From Thalassobellus sediminis (GTDB lineage: Bacteria > Bacteroidota > Bacteroidia > Flavobacteriales > Flavobacteriaceae): DNA of 64,000 nt. Below the pieces are notes generated by a model. The model saw nothing but the letters and a program-made list of their open reading frames with translations. It was not told where the DNA came from and made no database searches. The stretch lies in NCBI RefSeq assembly GCF_044386045.1, contig NZ_JBISCD010000039.1, positions 434,001-498,000 of the forward strand, written 5' to 3'. Numbering within the stretch: position 1 is the stretch's first letter; each line of letters begins with the position of its first letter. The position numbers were made by a program, and so were the translations under genes. Positions 52,811-62,510 of this stretch are shown one piece after another.

Positions 52811-53518
52811 ATGAGTAAACTAATTTATAACCAATTTGATATGGAGGTACAACCTTCATATAAGGCTCCAGATTACAAATCTACTATCCTTAGAGCTCCC
52901 AGCAAACCTTTAATTATCACAAAAAAAACACTATCTGAATTATCAAGTCCTGTTTTTAAAGATTTTGAATTAGGATCCTTAGATCATGACTTAACTAAAA
53001 ATGCAATAAAAGATGGCGAACCTATTGGAGAGCGTATTGTAGTTAGTGGAAAAGTAACAAATGAATTAGGACAACCTATTCCTAATACTTTAATGGAAAT
53101 ATGGCAAGCAAATGCTGCTGGAAGATATGTACATAAAGCAGACCAACACAATGCTCCATTAGATCCAAATTTCTTAGGCGCTGGTAGATGTATGACTGAT
53201 GCAAATGGAAATTATAAATTTTACACAATAAAACCTGGTGCTTACCCTTGGGGAAATCATCCGAATGCATGGCGACCTAATCATATCCATTTTTCGCTTT
53301 TTGGAGGCGATATTTCTAGCAGACTTATTACACAAATGTATTTTCCAAGTGATCCACTATTAGAATTTGACCCTATATATAATGCTATTCCTAAAAGAGG
53401 AAGAGAATTATTAATTTCAAGTTTCGACCTTACTGCAACAGAACCCGAATACGCATTAGGATATCGATTTGATATTGTTTTAAGAGGACACAACGCAACA
53501 CCATTTGAAAACAAATAA
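52811..53518 (+). CDS. pcaH: Protocatechuate 3,4-dioxygenase beta subunit
   Basis: 235 residues. All iron ligands are present: Y106 (AAGRYVHK), Y145 (GAYPWGNH), H158 and H160 (RPNHIHFSLFG); their spacings (39, 13, 2) equal those of the Pseudomonas enzyme. Intradiol Fe(III) enzyme that opens protocatechuate to 3-carboxy-cis,cis-muconate. First gene of the pca operon; pcaG starts 2 bp after the stop codon. Confidence 0.97.
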   Translation: MSKLIYNQFDMEVQPSYKAPDYKSTILRAPSKPLIITKKTLSELSSPVFKDFELGSLDHDLTKNAIKDGEPIGERIVVSGKVTNELGQPIPNTLMEIWQANAAGRYVHKADQHNAPLDPNFLGAGRCMTDANGNYKFYTIKPGAYPWGNHPNAWRPNHIHFSLFGGDISSRLITQMYFPSDPLLEFDPIYNAIPKRGRELLISSFDLTATEPEYALGYRFDIVLRGHNATPFENK

Positions 53519-53520
53519 CC

Positions 53521-54063
53521 ATGGCAACAACAAATAAAACATCACTACAAACACCTTCACAAACAATAGGCCCTTATTTTGCTTACGGATTAACACCTGA
53601 GCAATATGGCTATAATTTTAAAAGTTGGATTGACAATAAAATGGTCGACCCTTTAAAAAACACAGACACAATAACCATTTACGGTAAAGTTTATGATGGT
53701 GAAGGCAACACAATAAATGATGCCATGATAGAATTATGGCAAAATGATGGAGAAACTAAACTGTTTGGTAGATATGGCACAGGTACCGATGCAGACAATC
53801 GATTTTCTTTTTCAACTATTAAACCTAACTCTATTGATGGTCAAGCACCTTATATAAACGTTATTCTTTTCATGCGCGGGCAATTATTACACTCATATAC
53901 ACGCATTTATTTTTCTGATGAAGCACTAAACAATAGCGATATTACTCTAAAATCTATCCCTAAAGAAAGACAACATACTGTAATAGCCAATAAAACTAGT
54001 GAAGGTTACGAGTTTAATATTTATATGCAGGGATTAAAAGAAACTGTATTTTTTCAAATTTAA
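53521..54063 (+). CDS. pcaG: Protocatechuate 3,4-dioxygenase alpha subunit
   Basis: 180 residues. Begins TPSQTIGPYFAYGLTPEQYG, the conserved start of PcaG, and has the same beta-sandwich fold as PcaH (MIELWQNDGETKLFGRYG) without the iron ligands. Together with PcaH it forms the active heterodimer unit of the dioxygenase. Overlapping co-expression is evident from the 2-bp spacing after pcaH and the 12-bp spacing before pcaB. Confidence 0.95.
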   Translation: MATTNKTSLQTPSQTIGPYFAYGLTPEQYGYNFKSWIDNKMVDPLKNTDTITIYGKVYDGEGNTINDAMIELWQNDGETKLFGRYGTGTDADNRFSFSTIKPNSIDGQAPYINVILFMRGQLLHSYTRIYFSDEALNNSDITLKSIPKERQHTVIANKTSEGYEFNIYMQGLKETVFFQI

Positions 54064-54075
54064 TAGTCAATTTTC

Positions 54076-55386
54076 ATGTCTTTATACTCTGAAACATTTT
54101 ACTCTACTGAAATAAATCAGCTATTATCTGATAAATCTGTAATAATTAATATGCTAAATACTGAAGCAACACTTGCTAAAGCTCAAGCTGAATTAGGTTT
54201 AATACCTATTGAAGCTGCTGAAATTATTGCATTTAGCTGCAATGTTGAATATATAGATATTGACAAATTAAAAACCGACATAAAACTGGGTGGAAATGCC
54301 GCTATTCCATTAGTACAGCAATTAACAAAAGTTATAAAAAATTCTAATTTTGAAGCTTCAAAATATGTGCATTTTGGCGCTACTAGCCAAGATATTATAG
54401 ACACCTCTTCTATCCTTTTAATAAAACAAGTTATTTCTTGGATGGAAAACAAGCTAAACATTCTAGAAAAAAGCTTAATAAATATTACTAAAGAACACAA
54501 ACACACTATTGTTATAGGTCGCACCTTACTACAGCAAGCACGCCCTATAACTTTCGGATTAAAAACCGCAAATTGGCTAGAAAGTATTACCCGATCTAAA
54601 ATTAGATTGCAAACAGTTAAAGCTAATGTTCTACAAATACAATTAAGTGGTGCTGTTGGTAGCGGCAACAACAATATTACAGATGAAGTTCAAATTAAAT
54701 TTGCCGAACATTTAAATCTAAAAAACACTTCTCCATGGCAGTCGCAAAGAGATGGTTTAAACGAATTAGCTAGTATTCTTGGGATTTTAAGCGGTTCTCT
54801 AGGCAAAATTGCAAAAGACATATCCTTAATGATGCAAACAGAAGTTTCAGAAGCATTTGAAGGCGCTCAAGAAGGCAAAGGAGGATCTAGTACCATGCCA
54901 CACAAAAGAAACCCTGTAACATGCGCACTCATATTAAGTAATAGCACCAGAACACCTGGACTAGTATCTACAATGCTATCAAGTATGCTACAAGAGCACG
55001 AGCGGTCTGCAGGTTATTGGCATGCCGAATGGGAAACATTAACTCAATTAATAGGTTTAACATGCGGTTCTATTGAAAAAAGTATTGATTTAATTGAAAA
55101 TTTAGAAGTAGACACAGAACGCATGCTTCAAAATGTAGAAATAACAAACGGTCTTATTTATGCAGAAAAAGTAGCTTTTGTATTATCAAATACTTTAGGT
55201 AAAATGCAAGCACATGAAGCTATCAAAAAAGCATGTAAACGCTCTATTTCTGAAGGAAAACATTTAAAACAAATAATTATAGAAACACACCCTGAAATAA
55301 ATAATATTGACACACTATTTCAACCAGAAAATGCTATTGGAAATAGCGTAAAATGGGTTGAAAAAATTCTAAATAATTATTCTTAA
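54076..55386 (+). CDS. pcaB: 3-Carboxy-cis,cis-muconate cycloisomerase
   Basis: 436 residues of the fumarase/aspartase superfamily. The signature G-S-S-T-M-P-H-K-R-N-P (about 272-282) and HFGATSQDIIDTS (about 95-107) are intact. Converts 3-carboxy-cis,cis-muconate to 4-carboxymuconolactone in the cytoplasm. Third gene of the operon; its product is used by the C-terminal half of the pcaL product encoded further right. Confidence 0.95.
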   Translation: MSLYSETFYSTEINQLLSDKSVIINMLNTEATLAKAQAELGLIPIEAAEIIAFSCNVEYIDIDKLKTDIKLGGNAAIPLVQQLTKVIKNSNFEASKYVHFGATSQDIIDTSSILLIKQVISWMENKLNILEKSLINITKEHKHTIVIGRTLLQQARPITFGLKTANWLESITRSKIRLQTVKANVLQIQLSGAVGSGNNNITDEVQIKFAEHLNLKNTSPWQSQRDGLNELASILGILSGSLGKIAKDISLMMQTEVSEAFEGAQEGKGGSSTMPHKRNPVTCALILSNSTRTPGLVSTMLSSMLQEHERSAGYWHAEWETLTQLIGLTCGSIEKSIDLIENLEVDTERMLQNVEITNGLIYAEKVAFVLSNTLGKMQAHEAIKKACKRSISEGKHLKQIIIETHPEINNIDTLFQPENAIGNSVKWVEKILNNYS

Positions 55387-55421
55387 ACTTTATTAAGAAC
55401 TACAACTTAAAACTAAATAAA

Positions 55422-56489
55422 ATGACCAAGAATACCACTACATTCACTATGAATGAATCTTTCCCAATGAATGCTTGGTATGCAGTAGCATGGGATGTAG
55501 AATTAAAGCATGAGTTGTTACCAAGAACTATTTGTAACAAACCCTTAGTTCTTTATCGTAAAAAAGATGGTACTCCAGTAGTTTTAGAAGATGCTTGTTG
55601 GCACCGCTTACTTCCGTTATCAAAAGGAAAACTACGAGGAGATACCGTAGTCTGTGGTTATCATGGATTAGAATTTAATAACGAAGGTCAATGCACTTAT
55701 ATGCCCTCTCAAGAAACCATTAATCCTTCTGCTTGCGTACGCTCGTATCCTACTGTAGAAAAACATCGTTTTATTTGGGTATGGATGGGTGATCCTGCAG
55801 TTGCAGATAGCAACAAAATACCAGATATGCATTGGAATAATGATCCTGAATGGGCAGGAGACGGAAAAATGATTGAAGTTAAATGCAACTATAAATTAGT
55901 AGTTGACAATTTAATGGATTTAACACACGAAACGTTTGTACATTCTGAAAGTATTGGTGATAGAAATGTAGCCGAAGCTCCTTTTGATGTACATTATGAT
56001 GAACATACAGCTACAGTAACCCGTTGGATGAAAGGTATTAAACCACCTCCATTTTGGCATGGTCAATTAAATAAAAAAATAAAGCATGATGGCTTAGTTG
56101 ATCGTTGGCAAGTTATAAAATTTGAAGCACCTTGTACCGTGAATATAGATGTAGGTGTTGCTGTTAGCGACACAGGTGCTCCCGAAGGCGATAGATCTCA
56201 AGGAGTTAATGGCTATGTATTAAATACCATTACACCTTCTACAAATCAAACCTGCTATTATTTTTGGGCTTTTAGCAGAAACTACAATCTTAAAGATCAA
56301 AGCAATACCACCGAACTAAAAAACGGTGTAGCTTCCATCTTTGCACAAGACGAAGACATACTTGAAGCACAACAGAGAGCTATAAACACAAATCCAACAC
56401 GAGAATTTTATAATTTAAATATAGATGCTGGTGCTATGTGGGCTAGAAGAATTACAGACAAAATGGTTGAAAACGAAAATCAAGACTAA
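55422..56489 (+). CDS. vanA: Vanillate O-demethylase oxygenase (Rieske) subunit
   Basis: 355 residues. Rieske cluster ligands C59-W-H61 and C78-G-Y-H81; mononuclear iron site D-L-T-H169-E-T-F-V-H174 followed by SESIGD, as in VanA (THETYVH-SSIG). With VanB and NADH it removes the methyl group from vanillate as formaldehyde, giving protocatechuate. Its stop codon overlaps the vanB start (TAATG). The neighbouring pca genes make a vanillate role far more likely than other Rieske O-demethylases, but the substrate is inferred. Confidence 0.85.
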   Translation: MTKNTTTFTMNESFPMNAWYAVAWDVELKHELLPRTICNKPLVLYRKKDGTPVVLEDACWHRLLPLSKGKLRGDTVVCGYHGLEFNNEGQCTYMPSQETINPSACVRSYPTVEKHRFIWVWMGDPAVADSNKIPDMHWNNDPEWAGDGKMIEVKCNYKLVVDNLMDLTHETFVHSESIGDRNVAEAPFDVHYDEHTATVTRWMKGIKPPPFWHGQLNKKIKHDGLVDRWQVIKFEAPCTVNIDVGVAVSDTGAPEGDRSQGVNGYVLNTITPSTNQTCYYFWAFSRNYNLKDQSNTTELKNGVASIFAQDEDILEAQQRAINTNPTREFYNLNIDAGAMWARRITDKMVENENQD

Positions 56490-57472
56490 TGCGCTACAGA
56501 AACACTTGGGTTAACGCCACCATTAACAATACCGAATTAATAGCTAACAATGTCATGAAAATACAATTAACTCCTGAAAATGGTGTTAAAAATTTTACTG
56601 TTGGCTCACATATAGACGTTTCCATCTTAATAAATGGAGTTACAGAAATTCGTAGTTACTCGTTAGTAGGTCAATATCAACAAAAAAAGCCTTATACCAT
56701 TGCTGTAAAACGCCTACCCTCTAGTCGTGGTGGATCAAACTATATGTGGTCTTTAAAAAAAGGAAACCAAATAAAAATCTCTCAGCCTACCAATCATTTC
56801 GAATTAAAATACAATGCCAGTGATTATTTACTTATTGCTGGAGGTATTGGAATCACACCAATATTAGGTATGGCAGAGCAATTGTGCTCAAGAAAAGACA
56901 TTAGTTTACGAATGTTATATTTAGGTCGAAATAAAGAAGAAATGCCTTTTATAGAACATTTAAAAACACTTTTAGGTGATAGACTAGAATTACATTACAG
57001 TGACGAAAGCGGGTATTTTGATATGGATAAACTAAACACTTTAGCAAATAACCAGACACACATATACCTATGCGGCCCCTTATTACTTATGAACAGTGTT
57101 CGTAAAACTTGGGAAGCTAGTCCTTTTGAAAATACACATTTACATTTTGAAACATTTGGAGCTTCCGGCTTATTTGCACCTCAAAATTTTACAGTAAAAA
57201 TCGCACGTTTTAATAAAGAATTAGTTGTAGGCGAAAACCAAACCTTATTGCAAGCTTTAGAAGAAGAAGATTTAGAAATCATGTACGATTGCAAAAAGGG
57301 AGAATGTGGCTTATGTCAAGTTGATATTATAGAATATACTGGTGATATAGACCACCGTGATTTATTTTTTAGTGAAGAAGAAAAAAGTAAAAACTTAAAA
57401 ATGTGCGCTTGCGTAAGCAGAGTTGCTAACGGACACGTAGTAATTGACACCGCTTACAGAAGCAACATTTAA
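56489..57472 (+). CDS. vanB: Vanillate O-demethylase reductase subunit
   Basis: 327 residues in the order of class IA (phthalate-dioxygenase-reductase-like) proteins: flavin domain about 5-100 (RSYSLVGQ), NAD domain about 105-225 (LLIAGGIGITPILGMAEQL; YLCGPLLLMNSV), and a C-terminal plant-type 2Fe-2S ferredoxin domain about 235-327 with CKKGECGLC and a later Cys in KMCACVSR. Supplies electrons to the VanA oxygenase. Start overlaps vanA stop by one base, ensuring coupled translation. Confidence 0.88.
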   Translation: MRYRNTWVNATINNTELIANNVMKIQLTPENGVKNFTVGSHIDVSILINGVTEIRSYSLVGQYQQKKPYTIAVKRLPSSRGGSNYMWSLKKGNQIKISQPTNHFELKYNASDYLLIAGGIGITPILGMAEQLCSRKDISLRMLYLGRNKEEMPFIEHLKTLLGDRLELHYSDESGYFDMDKLNTLANNQTHIYLCGPLLLMNSVRKTWEASPFENTHLHFETFGASGLFAPQNFTVKIARFNKELVVGENQTLLQALEEEDLEIMYDCKKGECGLCQVDIIEYTGDIDHRDLFFSEEEKSKNLKMCACVSRVANGHVVIDTAYRSNI

Positions 57473-57492
57473 TATAAAGACTGAAAATAAAA

Positions 57493-58617
57493 ATGAAAAC
57501 TAATTATAAAATTCAAGGAACCCCCAATAGTCCAGTACTAATGTTCTCTAATTCTTTAGGAGCAGACCTAAAAATGTGGGATGAACTTGTACCATATTTA
57601 TTGCCGTATTTTAGAGTTCTTCAATATGACACTCGTGGACATGGACAAAGTGAATTAACTGAAGGAACTTACACTATAGCTATGCTTGGTCAAGATGTTA
57701 TTAACCTTCTTGACGAGCTTCATATTGATAAAGTCTATTTCTGCGGATTATCTATGGGAGGATTAATTGGACAATATCTAGGCATAAACCACCCAGAAAG
57801 ACTACACAAGTTAATTATCAGTAATACCGATTCTAAAATTGGTACAGTAAATCGATGGAATGAACGTATTAAAACCATTAACAAACAAGGTATGCAAGCT
57901 ATTGCAAATGCAACTATGGAAAAATGGTTTACAGAGAGTTATCATAAAACAAATCCTTCTCGAATTGCAGAAATGAAAGAGGTGTTTTTAGCCAATAGCA
58001 CATTAGGTTACACTGCTTGTTGTGCTGCCATTGGAGCAGCTGATTTTAGATCGGAAATCAAAAAAATCTCTTTAGAAACCCTTATTATCACAGGAGATGA
58101 AGATGAAGTCACAAATATAGCTCAGGCAAAAGTTATGCAAAAAGAAATTGCAGGGGCAGAACTAAAAGTATTTAACGCCAGACATTTACCTAGCACAGAA
58201 TTACCGGCATACTATGCGGAAACACTCATCGATTTTATAGTAGGAAATAAAACTTATGATAGAGGTATGCATGTTAGAAGAACCGTTTTAGGAAATACAC
58301 ACGTTGATAAATCTACTCTAAACAAAAATGAATTCAATAGTGATTTTCAAGAATTCATTTCACACTACGCGTGGGGAGAAATTTGGACAAGACCAGGACT
58401 AAACAAACATAATAGAAGCTTAATAACATTAGCAATGCTAATTCCACTTAACAGAAAACCTGAATTTAAAATGCATATTAAAGCTGCTTTTAATAATGGT
58501 GTTACTAAAAATGAAATCAAAGAAGTTATTATGCAATCTGGTATTTATTGTGGGCTTCCTGCTGCTAATGAAGCCATACACACTGCAGAAGAAGTCTTTA
58601 ACGAATTAAGAATTTAA
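57493..58617 (+). CDS. pcaL: Fused 3-oxoadipate enol-lactonase / 4-carboxymuconolactone decarboxylase
   Basis: 374 residues. N-terminal alpha/beta hydrolase (1-about 245): GHGQSELTEGTY, nucleophile CGLSMGG, and DEDEV / ARHLP loops, i.e. PcaD. C-terminal about 250-374: RRTVLGNTHVDKS, HYAWGEIWTRPGLNKHNRSL and MQSGIYCGLPAANEAI, the signature of PcaC. The fusion performs decarboxylation of 4-carboxymuconolactone and hydrolysis of the resulting enol-lactone. Called PcaL where known from other bacteria. Confidence 0.93.
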   Translation: MKTNYKIQGTPNSPVLMFSNSLGADLKMWDELVPYLLPYFRVLQYDTRGHGQSELTEGTYTIAMLGQDVINLLDELHIDKVYFCGLSMGGLIGQYLGINHPERLHKLIISNTDSKIGTVNRWNERIKTINKQGMQAIANATMEKWFTESYHKTNPSRIAEMKEVFLANSTLGYTACCAAIGAADFRSEIKKISLETLIITGDEDEVTNIAQAKVMQKEIAGAELKVFNARHLPSTELPAYYAETLIDFIVGNKTYDRGMHVRRTVLGNTHVDKSTLNKNEFNSDFQEFISHYAWGEIWTRPGLNKHNRSLITLAMLIPLNRKPEFKMHIKAAFNNGVTKNEIKEVIMQSGIYCGLPAANEAIHTAEEVFNELRI

Positions 58618-58628
58618 CTTCTACCTAA

Positions 58629-59819
58629 ATGAAAGCAATTAAAACACAAGTTGGCATTATTGGCGCTGGTCCTGCGGGATTAGTTTTAGCACACTGGCTA
58701 AAAAAACACGGTATTGCATCTGTTATCATAGAACTGCGCTCAAGACCTTATGTTGAAGGCAGAGTAAGAGCAGGATTATTAGAACAAAACACCGTTGATA
58801 TTATTAAAGAATTAGGATTAAGCAATCGCTTAGAAAAAGAAGGTATTGAGCATGATGGTGTGTTTTTAAGTTTTGACGAAGAGCGAATACATGTACCTTT
58901 TTCAGAATTAACCGACGGTAGAAAAATAACAATTTATGGCCAACAAGAAGTTATAAAAGATTTAACTGACGCTTGGTTAGAACAGGGAGAGCAACTTTAT
59001 TTTGAAGCTGGAGCCAAAAAGATTGTAGATTTTGATACAGATAATCCAAAAATTCATTTTGAAAAAGATGGTAAACCAGGTGTTATAGCATGTGATTTTG
59101 TTGCTGCTTGCGACGGTTTTCATGGTATAGGAAGAAAAACAATGCCAAAAGACAGCTATAAATCTTATGATATAACCTACCCTTTTAGTTGGTTAGGAAT
59201 TTTAGCTAATGTTACACCATCTACTGATGAATTAATTTATGCGTATCATGAAAATGGTTTCGCATTACACAGTCTTCGTTCTGAAACTGTTAGCCGCTTA
59301 TATTTACAAGTAGATAATAATGAAAATTTAGATGATTGGCCAGACGATCGTATTTGGAAAGAGCTTTCAACACGATTAGCAACCAAAGGCTGGGAATTAA
59401 AATCAGGCCCCATTTTCGACAAAAGCATAACACCAATGCGAAGTCACATGATTGACAACCTTCGTTATGGTAATTTATTTTTAGCTGGAGATGCTGGCCA
59501 TATTGTACCGCCTACAGGAGGAAAAGGCTTAAATTTAGCTGTTGCAGATGTTAAACATTTAGTTGATGGATTTGTAGATTATTACAAAAACAATTCTACA
59601 AAACAACTAGATAATTATACTGAAGAAGCACTGAAAAGAATTTGGAGAGCACAAGATTTTTCAAACTTTATGACCACGCTTTTTCATAAACAAGATACAC
59701 ACGGCTCTTACACATACCGTTTACAAAAAGCAAAAATTGATTATATAAAAATGTCAAAAGCATACAAAACAACCATTGCCGAAAACTATGTAGGCATGCC
59801 ATTTAAATCATTTGAATAA
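58629..59819 (+). CDS. pobA: 4-Hydroxybenzoate 3-monooxygenase
   Basis: 396 residues, normal length for PobA. FAD motif GIIGAGPAGLVLAHWL (9-24), the RVRAGLLEQNT segment contacting substrate and FAD, CDGFHGIGR, and GDAGHIVPPTGGKGLNLAVADV near 290-310 are characteristic of this enzyme as opposed to other group A monooxygenases. Hydroxylates 4-hydroxybenzoate to protocatechuate with NADPH and oxygen. Placed inside the pca operon between pcaL and the CoA-transferase gene. Confidence 0.95.
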   Translation: MKAIKTQVGIIGAGPAGLVLAHWLKKHGIASVIIELRSRPYVEGRVRAGLLEQNTVDIIKELGLSNRLEKEGIEHDGVFLSFDEERIHVPFSELTDGRKITIYGQQEVIKDLTDAWLEQGEQLYFEAGAKKIVDFDTDNPKIHFEKDGKPGVIACDFVAACDGFHGIGRKTMPKDSYKSYDITYPFSWLGILANVTPSTDELIYAYHENGFALHSLRSETVSRLYLQVDNNENLDDWPDDRIWKELSTRLATKGWELKSGPIFDKSITPMRSHMIDNLRYGNLFLAGDAGHIVPPTGGKGLNLAVADVKHLVDGFVDYYKNNSTKQLDNYTEEALKRIWRAQDFSNFMTTLFHKQDTHGSYTYRLQKAKIDYIKMSKAYKTTIAENYVGMPFKSFE

Positions 59820-59830
59820 TATTATAAAAT

Positions 59831-61177
59831 ATGAAACAAGTACCGCAAATAACTGCAAAAGAAGCAGCAGCATTAGTAAAGAATGGAGACACTATACTAG
59901 GTGGAGGTTTTGGAATGACAGGAAACCCTGTGCATATTATCCACGCTTTAGCAGAAACCAACACTAAAAACTTAACTTTTATAGCCAATAATGTAGGTGA
60001 ACCTAATATGGGTGGAGGACGGTTATTAAACAATGGTCAATTAAAAAAAATGATTGGATCTTTCTTTACGTCAAATCCAGAAGCTGTAAAAGCAGCTCAA
60101 ACAGGCACTATTGAATACGAATTATTACCCCAAGGTACATTAGCAGAAGCTATTCGAGCTGGAGGAGCTGGAATAGGCGGGTTTTACACACCAACTTCTG
60201 CCGGTACATTAATTGCAAAAGACAGAGAAACAAAAAACATTAATGATATAGAACAAGTTTTTATCGAAGGTATTCGTGGTAATGTTGCTATTATAAGAGC
60301 TTGGAAAGCTGATACTGCTGGAAATTTACAATACCGAATGACCGAACAAAACTTTAACAGAGCTATGGCAACAGCAGCAGATATAGTCATTGCTGAAGTT
60401 CAAGAAATAGTTCCAGTTGGAGACATTAATCCTAACGAAATTCACACACCAGGTTGTTTTGTTGATTTTTTAGTTCAAAAAACATTATCTGAAGCAGACT
60501 TAGGAACTTCTGCATCCGTGGGATCTTCTAAAGTTATTGATGAAAAGCGAATGAATATGGCTAAAAGAGCTTTTACAGAATTAAATAAAGGAGATGTTGT
60601 AAATTTAGGCATAGGAATACCAACACTTGTTGCAGATTTAATAAAACCTGAAGACGGCATTATTTTACATACCGAAAATGGTATGCTAGGTGTTGGTCCA
60701 GAACCAGCAGATGGTAAAGGCGCCATGTATTACCCTGTAAATGCAGGTAAAGTCCCTGTTACAGCATTACCTGGAAGTAGCTATTTTGATAGTGCCGATA
60801 GTTTTGCAATGATACGTGGTGGCCATATAGACGTTGCAGTAATGGGTGGTTTAGAAGTAGATGCCTCTGGAAACTTAGCCAATTGGGCTGTACCAGGAAA
60901 ACCATTATTAGGTGTTGGAGGTGCCATGGACTTAGCATCTGGAGCAAAAAAATTAATTATAACTTTAAGACACACAGATCGATCTGGCGCATCTAAAGTT
61001 GTAGAAAAGTGTACATTACCTATAACAGATTATAATTGTGTAGATATGTTAATTACAGAATTAGCTGTTTTTAAATTTATAGATAGTCAATTAACACTAA
61101 TTGAAATATTACCAGGAAGCTCATTAGAAGAAGTGAGATTGAAAACAGAAGCCAAATTTATTGAAAAACTAAATTAA
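59831..61177 (+). CDS. pcaIJ: Fused 3-oxoadipate CoA-transferase (alpha plus beta)
   Basis: 448 residues: alpha half about 1-215 (GDTILGGGFGMTGNP; GAGIGGFYTPTSAGT), beta half about 235-448 (GDVVNLGIGIPTLVADLI, then HTENGMLG with the catalytic Glu). Usually two subunits; here one chain without a long linker. Moves CoA from succinyl-CoA to 3-oxoadipate. Related SCOT-type transferases exist, but position beside pcaF and pcaL supports the 3-oxoadipate role. Confidence 0.9.
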   Translation: MKQVPQITAKEAAALVKNGDTILGGGFGMTGNPVHIIHALAETNTKNLTFIANNVGEPNMGGGRLLNNGQLKKMIGSFFTSNPEAVKAAQTGTIEYELLPQGTLAEAIRAGGAGIGGFYTPTSAGTLIAKDRETKNINDIEQVFIEGIRGNVAIIRAWKADTAGNLQYRMTEQNFNRAMATAADIVIAEVQEIVPVGDINPNEIHTPGCFVDFLVQKTLSEADLGTSASVGSSKVIDEKRMNMAKRAFTELNKGDVVNLGIGIPTLVADLIKPEDGIILHTENGMLGVGPEPADGKGAMYYPVNAGKVPVTALPGSSYFDSADSFAMIRGGHIDVAVMGGLEVDASGNLANWAVPGKPLLGVGGAMDLASGAKKLIITLRHTDRSGASKVVEKCTLPITDYNCVDMLITELAVFKFIDSQLTLIEILPGSSLEEVRLKTEAKFIEKLN

Positions 61178-61183
61178 AGAAGC

Positions 61184-62395
61184 ATGAGAGAAGCATATAT
61201 AATTGACGCTTTAAGAACCCCTATAGGAAGTTTTAGAGGCATATTAGCACCTGTTAGAGCAGATGATTTAGCTGCAATACCTATAAAAGCTTTATTAGAA
61301 AAATATCCTAATGTACCTAAAAATGCTATTGATGATGTGATTCTTGGTTGCCACAACCAAGCAGGAGAAGACAACCGCAATGTAGCTCGCATGGCTTTAT
61401 TACTGGCTGGACTACCCTACTCTGTACCTGGAGAAACTATTAACAGATTATGTTCTTCTGGTATGTCTGCAATTATTCATGCTAACAGAGCTATTAAAGC
61501 TGATGATGGCGATGTTTTTATTTCTGGAGGCATGGAACATATGTCTCGCGGGCCATTAGTAATTTCGAAACCTACATTAGCTTATGGAAACAATTCAAAA
61601 ATGGAAGATTCTAGTTTTGGATGGCGTTTTGTAAACAAAAAACTCCATGAAATGTACGGTACAGATGCCATGGGAATTACCGCAGAAAATTTAGCTAAAT
61701 TGTATTCAATAAGTAGAGAAGATCAAGATTTATTTGCTTATAACTCTCAAATGAAAGCTAGTAAAGCTCAAAAAAATGGCGTTTTAGCAGAAGAAATTTG
61801 CTCTGTTGAAATACCTCAAAGAAAAGGAGATGCTATAATTGTTAACCAAGATGAATTTATTAAACCTAATTCATCTTTAGAAAAACTAGCAACACTTAGA
61901 ACTGTATTTAAAAAAGATGGTACAGTAACTGCTGGAAATGCGTCTGGATTAAATGATGGAGCCGCAGCCATGTTAGTAGTATCTGAAGAAGCTTTAAAAA
62001 AATATAATTTGAAACCAAAGGCTCGCATTGTTACATCTGCAGTTGTTGGTGTTGAACCTAAAGTTATGGGAATTGGTCCTGTTTACGCTACAAAAAAAGC
62101 GTTACAAAAAGCAGGATTAAAACTAAGCGACATGGATGTTATGGAATTTAACGAAGCTTTTTCTGCACAAGCCTTAGCTTGTACAAGACAATTGGGACTC
62201 GAGGATAACGACCCAAGAATCAATCCTAATGGAGGCGCTATTGCTATTGGACATCCACTTGGCATGTCTGGAACAAGAATAGTGCAAGCAGCAACAAACG
62301 AATTAATTAGAACAGGAGGCAGATACGCATTAGCAACTATGTGTGTAGGTGTTGGTATGGGTTATGCCATTATTATTGAAAATACCAATAAATAA
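61184..62395 (+). CDS. pcaF: 3-Oxoadipyl-CoA thiolase
   Basis: 403 residues. Catalytic C90 (INRLCSSGMSA), His in GHPLGMSGTR and the second Cys in ATMCVGVGMG are intact, the three signatures of a degradative thiolase. Splits 3-oxoadipyl-CoA to succinyl-CoA and acetyl-CoA, the last step of the pathway. Last gene of the plus-strand operon, 6 bp after the CoA-transferase gene; a long inverted repeat follows. Confidence 0.93.
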   Translation: MREAYIIDALRTPIGSFRGILAPVRADDLAAIPIKALLEKYPNVPKNAIDDVILGCHNQAGEDNRNVARMALLLAGLPYSVPGETINRLCSSGMSAIIHANRAIKADDGDVFISGGMEHMSRGPLVISKPTLAYGNNSKMEDSSFGWRFVNKKLHEMYGTDAMGITAENLAKLYSISREDQDLFAYNSQMKASKAQKNGVLAEEICSVEIPQRKGDAIIVNQDEFIKPNSSLEKLATLRTVFKKDGTVTAGNASGLNDGAAAMLVVSEEALKKYNLKPKARIVTSAVVGVEPKVMGIGPVYATKKALQKAGLKLSDMDVMEFNEAFSAQALACTRQLGLEDNDPRINPNGGAIAIGHPLGMSGTRIVQAATNELIRTGGRYALATMCVGVGMGYAIIIENTNK

Positions 62396-62429
62396 TAATA
62401 ATTACAAGTCTTAAAAAAAAGAAAAAACT

Positions 62430-62497
62430 AACAGGTACTTAAAATTATATATTGATTTAGCTAAGAAAGCAAAATAATAATTTAAGTACTTGTTTTT
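62430..62497. terminator. Long inverted repeat between pcaF and mnmE
   Basis: Arms AACAGGTACTTAAAATTAT (62430-62448) and ATAATTTAAGTACTTGTT (62477-62494) with one gap and one G:U pair, loop of 28 nt, followed by TTTTT. Lies between convergent stop codons and probably ends the pca operon, perhaps mnmE as well. Confidence 0.6.
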
Positions 62498-62510
62498 AAC
62501 TAATGCTGCA

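Noticed and set aside
59803..60033. Minus-strand frame over the start of the CoA-transferase gene
   Set aside because: Antisense shadow of strongly conserved coding sequence.
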